From: a bacterium
GTDB lineage: Bacteria; Patescibacteriota; Patescibacteriia; Patescibacteriales; GWC2-42-12
DNA length: 17,437 nucleotides
Direction: 5' to 3'
Assembly: GCA_030655095.1 (NCBI GenBank)
Contig: JAURWF010000017.1
Coordinates: forward strand, 1 to 17,437
Under the pieces are notes generated by a model. It was not told the origin of the DNA, made no database searches, and was given only the letters and a program-made list of their open reading frames with translations. Positions within the stretch are counted from its first letter, which is position 1, and the number at the start of each line of letters is the position of its first letter. Shown in pieces: positions 1 through 7,660 of this stretch. A program made the translations under genes and the position numbers.

Positions 1-563
1 AATCCCCCGCCTATGCTCAAAACAGTCCAGCACCCTATCGAGCCAAGCACCCCTTGCAGAAGTCTTACCCCATATGTCTCACCAACACGGCCACAACACA
101 CCACCAAGGCTAAAAAAGGAAGCGCCAATATATTAACAGCCGTGGCAATTACCAAACATATCCATGCCCAATGCCAATTATTTATTAAGAGCCCAGTCTC
201 GCTATCATTTTCGCCGAAAAAAATCAGTCCTGCTGGAATCATCAAAAAACAAAAAGCCAACCCAAGTAGCAAATATAAACGAAACGATTGTCCGACAAGG
301 CTTAAAAACTGCTCTCCACTTTCACCAGTGACACGTCCTTTACCAATCCACCTCATATTAATGAAGAGGTGAGCCGAGAATTGCACAAGCACGATTGATA
401 GACCCAGATCGAACAGGGTATAAAGCGCCGCCAAACTTAAGAAACTGTAATACCAGCCTTGTTGAATCGGCGTTAGAAAATGTGTCAGCAGTAAAATCGT
501 CACCAGACCCGATAACGCCTGCCAAAGACGCTGGGCAAAAATTACTGTAATATCAAACTGCAT
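1..563 (-). CDS. Wzx-like polysaccharide flippase, N-terminal 187 codons (runs off window)
   Basis: This reading frame is open from ATG at 563 to the window edge with no stop, so only the first 187 residues are visible. The protein is strongly hydrophobic, with likely membrane segments near residues 12-30, 38-62, 92-116, 130-153 and 166-185. The opening FAQRLWQALSGLVTILLLTHF, followed by a TPIQQGWYYSFLSLAALY stretch, resembles the N-terminus of oligosaccharide flippases of the MATE/MVF superfamily. Such proteins move undecaprenyl-linked repeat units across the inner membrane. The start follows the TAA of the upstream GT-C gene by 11 nt, and TAAGGTAGAGGGGA supplies a ribosome-binding site. The tight spacing indicates the same operon. 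The family call is from recalled sequence pattern, and a large part of the protein is not visible. Confidence 0.72.
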   Translation of the reverse strand, partial: MQFDITVIFAQRLWQALSGLVTILLLTHFLTPIQQGWYYSFLSLAALYTLFDLGLSIVLVQFSAHLFINMRWIGKGRVTGESGEQFLSLVGQSFRLYLLLGLAFCFLMIPAGLIFFGENDSETGLLINNWHWAWICLVIATAVNILALPFLALVVCCGRVGETYGVRLLQGVLGSIGCWTVLSIGGG

Positions 564-574
564 TCCCCTCTACC

Positions 575-2221
575 TTAAAATTTTGCACAACACAAAGATG
601 ATTTTTGACTGGTTGGAGTCAAACTAATAGTGGAGAAATTACTACATAACATTATTGCGGCATTTGGTGATACTCGTTTGAATAATGCGCTGTGGGCTTG
701 CAATTGATCTTCTGCACTTCCTCCAGAAAGACTCGCACTGAAAGAAAAATATGTGAATGAAATTAGATGCGAATGCTGTTTTAATGCATCGTATGTCATG
801 TCATCCATCATTATTTTGGTTGTTTTATCGTTTATATCACAAGCCTGCTTCAATTGATTCACATCTGCTCTCACACGGCCCCAATCTGTATCTAGCGCTA
901 AGGAAGGGCCAACTTGACCAGACTGAATCTTTGGTCTAATTATTTCGAATGTTAGTATGGTGCTACAAAAGCAGGTTAGCAGACTAATCACTCCAATTTG
1001 CCTTAACACCCATCTTAATTTACTCGCAGAAAATGAGAGCACAATGCCGTTGGTAATGGCCATTAAAAGATTAAGATAAAAAGATCGGTAAAAATTAGTT
1101 GCCGCATCATAGACAAATAATCCAAGCAGCGCACCAATTGCAAAAAATATAAATAAATAAGGAGAAGAACTGTAGAGTCTCTCTCTTATTGTTAGCCCAT
1201 TAGCTGAGATAAAAAGCTTCTTTACAATCAACACTCCTGAATAGTTAGCTATCGAAAAAGAACAGAAAAGGTTCACCAATAGCAAAAATGTAATCGATGC
1301 ATTTATTAGTTTTACTACATATTGCCCAGCCTTGCTCACAGGTATCGCTGAAGGCAGGTAATTAACATCGTAGACTTCTTTAAACTGAAATTGACCAATA
1401 TAGCGCCAACACTTATCCAATAAAAAAACTACACTCTGTAACAATCCTTTTTCGTTATAAGCTCCAGCAATAGTCATCGCAGAAATGAAATGCTCAAGGG
1501 CCGGAAGCTCTGAACAACGAAAATGAAATTGTTGAATACTAGCCCATACCCCAATAAGGATAATGAAGATAGCAGTTACAGTTAACGACCTAGCATATTG
1601 GGAAATATCACTTTTAAAAGAATACAATACCAACGGTAGCATTGTAAGTGGTATGAAAATAGCGCCTTGGATATGGAGATAAAGCGATAACAAGGCAACA
1701 AACGTCAATCCACTAATCACTAGGCATATGATCAATTCGCTACGTCTATGAACAAGCAGCACATAAAAGCTAACTAAACATGCCATTCCATGTACCAGCA
1801 AAACCCACTCTGGTCGCGACAAAATTAAACCTGAACCAGAAACACCAATAAATCCAATAAGAAAAATACCGGATGCCCTGCCAAAGCGGCTTTTCGAAAT
1901 TATGGAAAGTGCTACCAAAACTGACAGAAAAAGACTTATAAAAGGAATAAATCGTATACCTTCCCATTCTGGCAGACTGTCAAGAATCGCATAAAAAGCC
2001 GCTACAGGATAGAAAATCGGGTGGGTAGCTTTAAAGTTAGACGCACAGGCGGGGTAAAGCCCATATTGCAAGCCATCATCAACAAACAAGCGCGCTCCAT
2101 TGAGACGAAAAGACACTTCATCAGGATAAAGCGGCATACAAATCCAAACTAACAAGTACCCAAAAACAACGGCTGCCACAATCAAATAAGGATGGCAAAA
2201 AATAGCCCGAACTCGTTTCAC
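575..2221 (-). CDS. Polytopic GT-C-like membrane glycosyltransferase
   Basis: The 548-residue protein has a short basic N-terminus (MKRVRA) and roughly ten hydrophobic segments, so it is an inner-membrane protein. A PDE motif at residues 33-35, just after the first membrane helix, is placed like the catalytic acidic residue in the first periplasmic loop of GT-C enzymes that use polyprenyl-phosphate sugars (ArnT/PMT type). A soluble C-terminal part of about 100 residues follows the last helix. It starts at GTG, whose GTGA overlaps the TGA of wecE by 4 nt, so translation is probably coupled. Transfer of a lipid-linked sugar on the periplasmic face is inferred from topology and the acidic motif. 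An O-antigen polymerase (Wzy) is an alternative that sequence reading alone cannot exclude. Confidence 0.6.
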   Translation of the reverse strand: MKRVRAIFCHPYLIVAAVVFGYLLVWICMPLYPDEVSFRLNGARLFVDDGLQYGLYPACASNFKATHPIFYPVAAFYAILDSLPEWEGIRFIPFISLFLSVLVALSIISKSRFGRASGIFLIGFIGVSGSGLILSRPEWVLLVHGMACLVSFYVLLVHRRSELIICLVISGLTFVALLSLYLHIQGAIFIPLTMLPLVLYSFKSDISQYARSLTVTAIFIILIGVWASIQQFHFRCSELPALEHFISAMTIAGAYNEKGLLQSVVFLLDKCWRYIGQFQFKEVYDVNYLPSAIPVSKAGQYVVKLINASITFLLLVNLFCSFSIANYSGVLIVKKLFISANGLTIRERLYSSSPYLFIFFAIGALLGLFVYDAATNFYRSFYLNLLMAITNGIVLSFSASKLRWVLRQIGVISLLTCFCSTILTFEIIRPKIQSGQVGPSLALDTDWGRVRADVNQLKQACDINDKTTKIMMDDMTYDALKQHSHLISFTYFSFSASLSGGSAEDQLQAHSALFKRVSPNAAIMLCSNFSTISLTPTSQKSSLCCAKF

Positions 2222-3363
2222 CGTATTGCCATACTGACCTTAAGCACATCAACAACCTTATTTTGCTTGTACTCAGTTAGACCTACCCATAGAGGCAAAC
2301 GAACCAAACGCTCGGATTGATCAATGGTCACAGTAAGAGAATCTTGTGTCCGTCCATAATGTTTTCCGGCTGGTGATGAATGCAGCGGCACGTAATGAAA
2401 CACAGCCCCGATATCGTTGCGTTTGAACTCATCCAGCACCATCTGCCGATCAATCTCAGGTGCGAGCAGCACGTAGTACATGTGCGCATTGTGCTGACAG
2501 CCATCAGGTATGATAGGGCGACGAAGAATGCCCTTGGATTCCAGCGGCTCAAGCATTTCGTGATAACGCTGCCAGCTGACCAAGCGGTCTTGTGTAATGC
2601 GATCTGCTTCTTCAAGTTGCGCCCAAAGGAAAGCGGCGATCAACTCCCCTGGCAGAAACGAAGACCCTACTTCCTGCCATGTGTATTTATCCACCTCACC
2701 GCGGAAAAAGCGACTGCGATCCGTGCCTTTTTCCCGGATAACCTCAGCCCGCAAGGCCAACTCAGGATCGTTAACCAACAACGCCCCACCTTCCCCTGAA
2801 ATCACATTTTTTGTCTCATGGAAACTATAGGCACCAAGGTCACCTATACTGCCCAAAGCGCGCCCCTTATAGCTTGCCATTACGCCCTGCGCTGCATCTT
2901 CCACCACTTTCAGATTATGGCGTTTGGCGATTGACATTATCGTGTCCATTTCGCAGGCCACGCCAGCATAATGAATGGGCGCAATCCCTTTAGTGCGAGT
3001 CGTAATGGCAGCCTCAATCAAGCTCTCATCCAAGTTCAGCGTATCTTCCCGAATATCCACGAAGACCGGTACACCACCTCTCAACACAAATGCATTCGCG
3101 GTAGACACAAAGGTATAGGAAGGCATGATGATCTCGTCGCCCGGCTGAATATCCAGCAACAAGGCAGCCATTTCCAGGGCACCGGTACAGGAGTGGGTCA
3201 ACAAGGCCTTGCTGCAACCTGTGCGATCTTCCAGCCACCCATGGCAACGCTTGGTAAATGGGCCGTCGCCAGCCAAACAACCATTGAAATGAGCCTCGGC
3301 GATGTAATACAATTCTTTGCCCGTCATATGCGGCCAATTAAATGGGATGCGGCTTTCAATCAC
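2218..3363 (-). CDS. wecE: dTDP-4-amino-4,6-dideoxygalactose transaminase (WecE/RffA)
   Basis: This is a PLP-dependent DegT/DnrJ/EryC1 aminotransferase that converts dTDP-4-keto-6-deoxy-D-glucose to dTDP-4-amino-4,6-dideoxy-D-galactose (dTDP-Fuc4N) in the cytoplasm, with glutamate as usual donor. The 381 residues match E. coli WecE closely as I recall it: GDGPFTKRC near residue 32, LEMAALLLDIQPGDE at 63-77, MPSYTFVSTANAFVLRGG at 80-97 and HYAGVACEMDTIM at 131-143. The family residues are present: D156 in VVEDAAQG and the PLP lysine K185 in SFHETKN. The start is GTG at 3363, with AAAGGAG 10 nt upstream. It overlaps the stop of a 27-codon mini-ORF by GTGA, and its own stop overlaps the next start. 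Its base composition looks more GC-rich than that of most neighbours. No RmlA/RmlB genes that would make its substrate are in the window. Confidence 0.92.
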   Translation of the reverse strand: MIESRIPFNWPHMTGKELYYIAEAHFNGCLAGDGPFTKRCHGWLEDRTGCSKALLTHSCTGALEMAALLLDIQPGDEIIMPSYTFVSTANAFVLRGGVPVFVDIREDTLNLDESLIEAAITTRTKGIAPIHYAGVACEMDTIMSIAKRHNLKVVEDAAQGVMASYKGRALGSIGDLGAYSFHETKNVISGEGGALLVNDPELALRAEVIREKGTDRSRFFRGEVDKYTWQEVGSSFLPGELIAAFLWAQLEEADRITQDRLVSWQRYHEMLEPLESKGILRRPIIPDGCQHNAHMYYVLLAPEIDRQMVLDEFKRNDIGAVFHYVPLHSSPAGKHYGRTQDSLTVTIDQSERLVRLPLWVGLTEYKQNKVVDVLKVSMAIR

Positions 3364-3443
3364 CCTGTTGATACTCCTTTGCTAGTTGAGTTTCTTTTCT
3401 GCCACCAGGCCCTATACCCTAATTCAGGCAGTTTTTCGTTCAT
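3360..3443 (-). CDS. 27-residue mini-ORF coupled to both neighbours; possible gene remnant
   Basis: Between the GT-C gene and wecE lies an ATG frame of 27 codons beginning MNEKLPELGYRAWW and ending KGVSTG. Its ATG overlaps the upstream TGA as ATGA, and its TGA overlaps the wecE GTG as GTGA. This is the same 4-nt coupling used by full genes in this operon. A tiny frame fitting both overlaps exactly suggests either a real translated linker that passes ribosomes to wecE or a gene internally deleted in frame. The AAAGGAG that serves wecE lies inside it. I recognise no domain. A chance frame is possible, since the interval is only about 80 nt long. Confidence 0.4.
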   Translation of the reverse strand: MNEKLPELGYRAWWQKRNSTSKGVSTG

Positions 3444-5032
3444 TGCTTTACCTCACATCGACGCTGACTCACCTCAATTGCTCCATATTGTTTGGTAGAA
3501 AGCTCATTTAGCTGTCCATGAAGATGTTCTATACAATAGATTTCGAGCATTTTAAAATACGCCGTGTTGGCCATGATCGGAACGCCCGTCTCTTTAACAA
3601 GTTGATCTATCATGCCACGTCCTGCTTTTTGTTCTACATAAGCGACGGTAAAAGGTGCCAGCGTTGAAGTACCCAAACCATAATGCTTGAATGACATTAC
3701 CGAAGATGATGCCCTTAATACGGGATAAACAGCCTCGTAGGGGAATGTAGCGGCCCAGATAACTACTGGAAAATTAGGGAAAGTTGCCAATTCTTTCCAG
3801 ACCTGTTCGGCAGCAATTTGAGAAGTTTTCGACTCAGAGAAAACATGGGCAGCGTTGACTACCGCAGCCACAAGCAATACACCGACACTAAGCCGATTGC
3901 GCCAACCAGCAACTTGTCCACTCAAGAATGGAGAGACCAAGAGTAAGCAAACCAAAGGCACATATACGCGTAAAATCCCTGGACGGCCTAATAAGCCTAG
4001 GACAAAGACAGCTGTAATGCATAACCCCCAACTAGCAGCCACCTGCCAACTTGGCCGAAACAAAGCCAACAACAATGCAGCCAAAACAGGCGTTAAAAGT
4101 ACAGGGTGCCACAAAGTTTGCACGCCAATCCAAGCATTAGTTAATGCGTTGCCTTGCGATGGCAAGTGGCCCAGCTCGGTGAGCATCGCCTGCAAGGCTT
4201 GGGGGTTCGCGATATGTGAATCAACAAAAAACCAACTAGCAATCAAATCAATATCATTAATACTGTAACCATGCCGCTCCAGAATATCCGGGCGCTGCTT
4301 TAGAAGCCCGCTGGCACCTAAATCAGTGAAGGGTGCGCGAGCTGGGTTAAGCGCATTAAAGGACTTCCACTCATCCCCTTGGTAAGCCTGTCTGTCAATG
4401 ACTGCTGAGACGGCTATGGCAAAAATAAGAACGAAAAAAGCAATTTTTGCAGCTCGACGCATTAGCAGAGTTCGCCATGGCAATAATGGTAAAGCCACGA
4501 TTAGAACCAGCAGAAACTCTTGGCTACGTACTAAGTAGCTACAAAAAGCAAGAAGACAACTAATCGCCAGCGTTCGCCAATCGTTCTGTCGCGCATACAG
4601 ATGCCAGCAAATGACCGCTCCGATCAAGAGCAGTCCGGAATTGATGGTGAACTGCGGAAAAAGAACAGGACGCACCAGTATCAATACAAGAGCCGAAAGG
4701 CAAGCCACATATCCCACACCGAGCCGGAGCAGACCATAGGTCATTACCGAACCAACGATAACAAGCACAGTAAGCGTAGCAATAGAGTAGCCCAATACCC
4801 CATTGATTTCCGGGATTGCGCGAACTAGGTATCCCCAAAAGACATTGGAAAAAAGAATATTAGCCGAACCAAATGCTGCAACGCCGTAACCATGAGCCAT
4901 CATAGACATTGCGACGTCGTCATTGGTCTCCCATCTTGGCTCAAAGAACAAGCAGAGCAAAAATAAAAAAATTGCCACGGTAAACACAGAGCTTAGGATC
5001 AGCCAGGATTGCGATGGTTGTAGCCTAACCAC
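3440..5032 (-). CDS. Polytopic membrane protein, GT-C-like
   Basis: This 530-residue protein has a first membrane helix at about residues 11-30. It is followed by WETNDDVAMS (35-44), an acidic pair in the position expected of the catalytic loop in GT-C-fold glycosyltransferases. Around ten further hydrophobic segments extend to about residue 400. A soluble C-terminal region of about 130 residues contains PFYEAVYP-like aromatic patches and a cysteine-bearing tail (MLEIYCIEHLHG). It most likely starts at GTG (5032), inside the last codons of the small DMT gene, with an 8-nt overlap and only a weak ribosome-binding site. That fits translational coupling. Sugar transfer from a lipid carrier outside the cytoplasm is inferred, and the substrate is unknown. 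A Wzy-type polymerase is the main alternative. Confidence 0.55.
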   Translation of the reverse strand: MVRLQPSQSWLILSSVFTVAIFLFLLCLFFEPRWETNDDVAMSMMAHGYGVAAFGSANILFSNVFWGYLVRAIPEINGVLGYSIATLTVLVIVGSVMTYGLLRLGVGYVACLSALVLILVRPVLFPQFTINSGLLLIGAVICWHLYARQNDWRTLAISCLLAFCSYLVRSQEFLLVLIVALPLLPWRTLLMRRAAKIAFFVLIFAIAVSAVIDRQAYQGDEWKSFNALNPARAPFTDLGASGLLKQRPDILERHGYSINDIDLIASWFFVDSHIANPQALQAMLTELGHLPSQGNALTNAWIGVQTLWHPVLLTPVLAALLLALFRPSWQVAASWGLCITAVFVLGLLGRPGILRVYVPLVCLLLVSPFLSGQVAGWRNRLSVGVLLVAAVVNAAHVFSESKTSQIAAEQVWKELATFPNFPVVIWAATFPYEAVYPVLRASSSVMSFKHYGLGTSTLAPFTVAYVEQKAGRGMIDQLVKETGVPIMANTAYFKMLEIYCIEHLHGQLNELSTKQYGAIEVSQRRCEVKQ

Positions 5033-5399
5033 GAGCTGTCACCACCGTCCCAAGTACAATGAGTCCCACGCCTAATGCTCTTTGTAACGTCACTGGCTCA
5101 CTTAAAAACCACCCACTTAGTAATATCACCACAACAAAATTTAAACTCATGAATGGGTAAGCATGACTAAGGTCGAATTTAGTCATAGCAGCCATCCAGG
5201 CCAGCGATGCAAGAAAACCAGCAGCAAAACCAGAAAATATTGCTGGGTCGAATATTAGTGAAATCAGAAACTTTAGTTTTTCAATGAAGTTCACAGGCAG
5301 CGGTCCATAGCTCCCGATACGCCACTTAAGAATAAGTTGGCCGTAAACTGTAAAGCATATGGTCGCCACAATGTAGATATAATCGATAAAGCGTACCAT
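5025..5399 (-). CDS. Small four-helix DMT/SMR-type transporter, ArnE/ArnF-like
   Basis: The 124-residue protein has four predicted membrane helices, at about residues 5-22, 48-70, 77-97 and 104-121. The first contains YGQLILKW, matching the GQ-LLK pattern of small EamA/DMT proteins, and the third and fourth carry LSHAYPF and LSEPVTLQRALGVGLIVLG, also typical of the group. Length and topology agree with ArnE/ArnF, which flip undecaprenyl-phosphate-L-Ara4N, and with other EmrE-like proteins. Its position beside a GT-C gene and a GtrB/ArnC-like GT2 favours flipping of a polyprenyl-phosphate sugar over drug efflux. The ATG shares one base with the upstream TAA (TAATG). Such proteins normally act as dimers, and no second subunit gene is visible here. 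Confidence 0.72.
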   Translation of the reverse strand: MVRFIDYIYIVATICFTVYGQLILKWRIGSYGPLPVNFIEKLKFLISLIFDPAIFSGFAAGFLASLAWMAAMTKFDLSHAYPFMSLNFVVVILLSGWFLSEPVTLQRALGVGLIVLGTVVTARG

Positions 5400-6319
5400 T
5401 AATTTTGCCCCAACACTGCTAGGCCAAAACCAGTCTTGCCATACCCGTTGCCGTTGTAAAGCATATAACGCTGGCCTTTATGATCAAAAACAAATGGGTA
5501 CTCAATCATTTCGGAGTCCCATCCATCTAAAGAAACATCAATGCCCGTATCCTCTAAGGCTAATTCCCACTTTCTTCCATCCTTACTTAAAGCATATCCA
5601 ATGCGGTATTTCCCCCCAACATTACTACGATAGGAAAACCACATCTCAAAACCTGTTTTTAAATCACCTACCACAGTGGGCCTGGAAAATGCTTGGGCTC
5701 TTCCAAGTTCGTAAGGTATGGCTAAGCCTTCACGATTCCAGTTATGTCCATCTGCAGAAGATGCGAATTTTATAGGAGCCAGCATCTCCCCATTGCCTGC
5801 ATCCCAAGTTGTTACTGAGCTATACCACATGCTATAGCCTCCTTTTTCGTTCCTCTGTACCCAAGGATAGGAAAGGCTTATTGGATCAACACTGTCAGAA
5901 CCCATAAAAGGGTCTTCCGAATCTAACTCCAATCTCAGATCAGGCTTCACAATAAGTCGACCAATATCGCCCCGCCAGTGCCCCTCTTTAGGCGTCTGCC
6001 AACCCATAAAAAGCATGTATTTCACACCGTTATCTTCATAACAGTTGCCAATACTCACGCCATCGGCGTAAAAACTACCTTCTGGCCCATTCACAAAAAA
6101 AGGATGACTTTGTTCCTGAATGACCTTGCGTTTTGCGATATCGATATCGACTGCGCCTACCGAAGATCGGTTATTTACATCCCTGCCGCTGAAGAAAACG
6201 CGATACAAGTCTCCCCCAATCAGAACAGGCAGAGGGTTCGCTGCATGAGTCAAAAGTTTAGGATGACGGTTCGTACCAAAAGGGCTGTAAAGAACCCCAA
6301 GTTTTTGCCATTTTTTCAT
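5399..6319 (-). CDS. Beta-propeller glycoside-hydrolase-like protein (GH43/GH32/GH130 superfamily fold)
   Basis: The 306-residue protein has repeated blade-like strands of the form YRVFFSGRD, YMLFMGW, YSMWYSS, FEMWFSYRS, YRIGYALS and YMLYNGNG, characteristic of five-bladed beta-propeller glycosidases. Acidic residues occur at family-like positions, including D87 in YADGVS and D145/E272-region acids in the later blades. There is no signal peptide (MKKWQKLGVLYSPFG), so it probably acts in the cytoplasm, unlike most GH43/GH32 enzymes. It may process a nucleotide- or lipid-linked sugar, act as a phosphorylase, or bind sugars without catalysis. Its ATG overlaps the stop of the acyltransferase gene by 4 nt, and its stop overlaps the next ATG by one base. 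The fold call is fairly safe, but the activity is not known. Confidence 0.68.
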   Translation of the reverse strand: MKKWQKLGVLYSPFGTNRHPKLLTHAANPLPVLIGGDLYRVFFSGRDVNNRSSVGAVDIDIAKRKVIQEQSHPFFVNGPEGSFYADGVSIGNCYEDNGVKYMLFMGWQTPKEGHWRGDIGRLIVKPDLRLELDSEDPFMGSDSVDPISLSYPWVQRNEKGGYSMWYSSVTTWDAGNGEMLAPIKFASSADGHNWNREGLAIPYELGRAQAFSRPTVVGDLKTGFEMWFSYRSNVGGKYRIGYALSKDGRKWELALEDTGIDVSLDGWDSEMIEYPFVFDHKGQRYMLYNGNGYGKTGFGLAVLGQN

Positions 6320-6981
6320 ATCCCTCTCAACCTAGTACTTGGTACTTTTGAGCGTTCAGTCGCTACGCCAATATATACACCTTCTGGCTCAGCATCAGCA
6401 AGCAGTAAAGCACCAGCGCCAATCACGCATTTTTCACCGATCTTGATATGATCGCGCAACGTTGCATTCACACCAATAAAGCACTGTTCTCCAATTTCAA
6501 CGCCTCCAGAAATAACCACATGCGAGGCAATGAAGCAGTGATCCTTGATGATAGAGTGATGCCCAATATGGTTTCCGCTCCAAAGCGTAACGTTATTTCC
6601 AATAATGACGAACGGTTGGATGGTGTTATCTTCAAAAATGAAACAGTTCTCACCGATACACCCATCATTCAGTACGGTGGCGCTAGAACTTATGAAACTG
6701 GCTATCCTGTAACCCATCGCTTTGGCCTCCAGATATTTTTCCTTCCGCACCGCGTTAAGCTTGGAGTAGCTGAGTGCAATAAAAAGCTCATACTTTTCTG
6801 GAGCATAATGCTTTGTTACTTCTTCAAAGACGATGACAGGAAGGCCGCAAAAAGATGTTTCCGTCAGATAAGTGGCATCGACCGTAAAGGCGATAACTTT
6901 GTACTCTGAATCAGTACTGAAATAAAAGTGTGCAAGCTCGGCGATGTCACCAGTGCCAAAGATAATTAGAGGTTTTTTCAT
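6316..6981 (-). CDS. PglD/NeuD-like sugar O/N-acyltransferase
   Basis: The 221-residue protein has the two-domain build of PglD/NeuD enzymes. The N-terminal Rossmann-like domain begins LIIFGTGDIAELA (residues 5-17), which binds the nucleotide-sugar in this family. The C-terminal half, from about residue 98, is a left-handed beta-helix of hexapeptide turns such as GCIGEN, VIIGNN, VEIGEQ and IKIGEK, followed by a V-G-A coil (CVIGAGALLL). Histidines H138, H141, H142 and H148 lie where the catalytic base occurs in PglD. It probably uses acetyl-CoA or another acyl-CoA. WecE in the same operon makes an amino sugar, so N-acylation of dTDP-Fuc4N is a plausible job, but O-acetylation of another sugar cannot be ruled out. 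ATGA overlaps join it to the genes on both sides. Confidence 0.8.
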   Translation of the reverse strand: MKKPLIIFGTGDIAELAHFYFSTDSEYKVIAFTVDATYLTETSFCGLPVIVFEEVTKHYAPEKYELFIALSYSKLNAVRKEKYLEAKAMGYRIASFISSSATVLNDGCIGENCFIFEDNTIQPFVIIGNNVTLWSGNHIGHHSIIKDHCFIASHVVISGGVEIGEQCFIGVNATLRDHIKIGEKCVIGAGALLLADAEPEGVYIGVATERSKVPSTRLRGI

Positions 6982-7613
6982 CGGTGTTTCCTTACCAAAA
7001 TTGTGAACTCATACAGCCCGTAGTCGTGGAGCAGAGCCACGTTGCGCGAATAGCGTCGCTTGCAGAAATCAAACAGTACACAAGGATCGGCGTAATGCAG
7101 GTAGTCGCGCATCTTGTCCGAATCGGAATAGGAAGTCAGGCAATTGAAGGCAAAGCCGATACGACTGGTCTGGTCGAGCTTATCCAGAGTAGCTTCAAGA
7201 TAAGATTGCCATTCAGCATCTGATCGGCCCAAGCTGACATTGAAGATGCCACTCGCAACGCCAAAATCAGCTACCTGATCCGGTTCGCTGGAGAGCACAA
7301 AGCGCGCTTGAGCTTTGTTTTGATAGCGCTGCTCGGCAGCTCGAATCATACTCTCGGATACATCAATTCCTGAATAAGAAAAAGAGTCATATCGGTTAGA
7401 CAGAAAGTCATGGAACGCCCCATAGCCACACCCTAGATCATTTATCGTAAAATGATTTGGAGTACCAACAATTTTGCATAGTTGTTCAAAACGTAGTGAT
7501 TGACTTTCTTCGCCATTCCAATCAACGCCTTGAGGGGTTTCTCCATACTGAGCCAACTTGGTTGTGTAGTACCCAGCAACTTCAGTCAAGAGGTCAGTTT
7601 TGTTTTTTTGCAT
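6978..7613 (-). CDS. Class I SAM-dependent methyltransferase
   Basis: The 211-residue protein has the Rossmann methyltransferase signature INDLGCGYGAF at residues 57-67 (motif I, SAM binding), followed by the acidic end of strand 2 in YSGIDVSESMI (80-90, D84). The C-terminal half contains FNVSLG and GFAFNCLT strands and ends FTILVRKH. The size and motif order fit a small soluble methyltransferase of the type often found in polysaccharide loci, where O- or N-methylation of a sugar is common. Its ATG has AAGGT 7 nt upstream, and it lies 47 nt after the preceding methyltransferase gene. The substrate cannot be read from sequence. Confidence 0.82.
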   Translation of the reverse strand: MQKNKTDLLTEVAGYYTTKLAQYGETPQGVDWNGEESQSLRFEQLCKIVGTPNHFTINDLGCGYGAFHDFLSNRYDSFSYSGIDVSESMIRAAEQRYQNKAQARFVLSSEPDQVADFGVASGIFNVSLGRSDAEWQSYLEATLDKLDQTSRIGFAFNCLTSYSDSDKMRDYLHYADPCVLFDFCKRRYSRNVALLHDYGLYEFTILVRKHR

Positions 7614-7660
7614 AAATCTACCTTACGATGGTATAGAGCATTGCTTTTTTTAGATGCTAA

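Noticed and set aside
13..372. Plus-strand open frame of 119 codons at the window start
   Set aside because: It is antisense to the Wzx-like gene, which has coherent membrane helices and a ribosome-binding site; the plus frame has low-complexity composition and no domain.
2971..3498. Plus-strand open frame of 175 codons
   Set aside because: It is antisense to wecE and the end of the GT-C gene, whose identity is strong.
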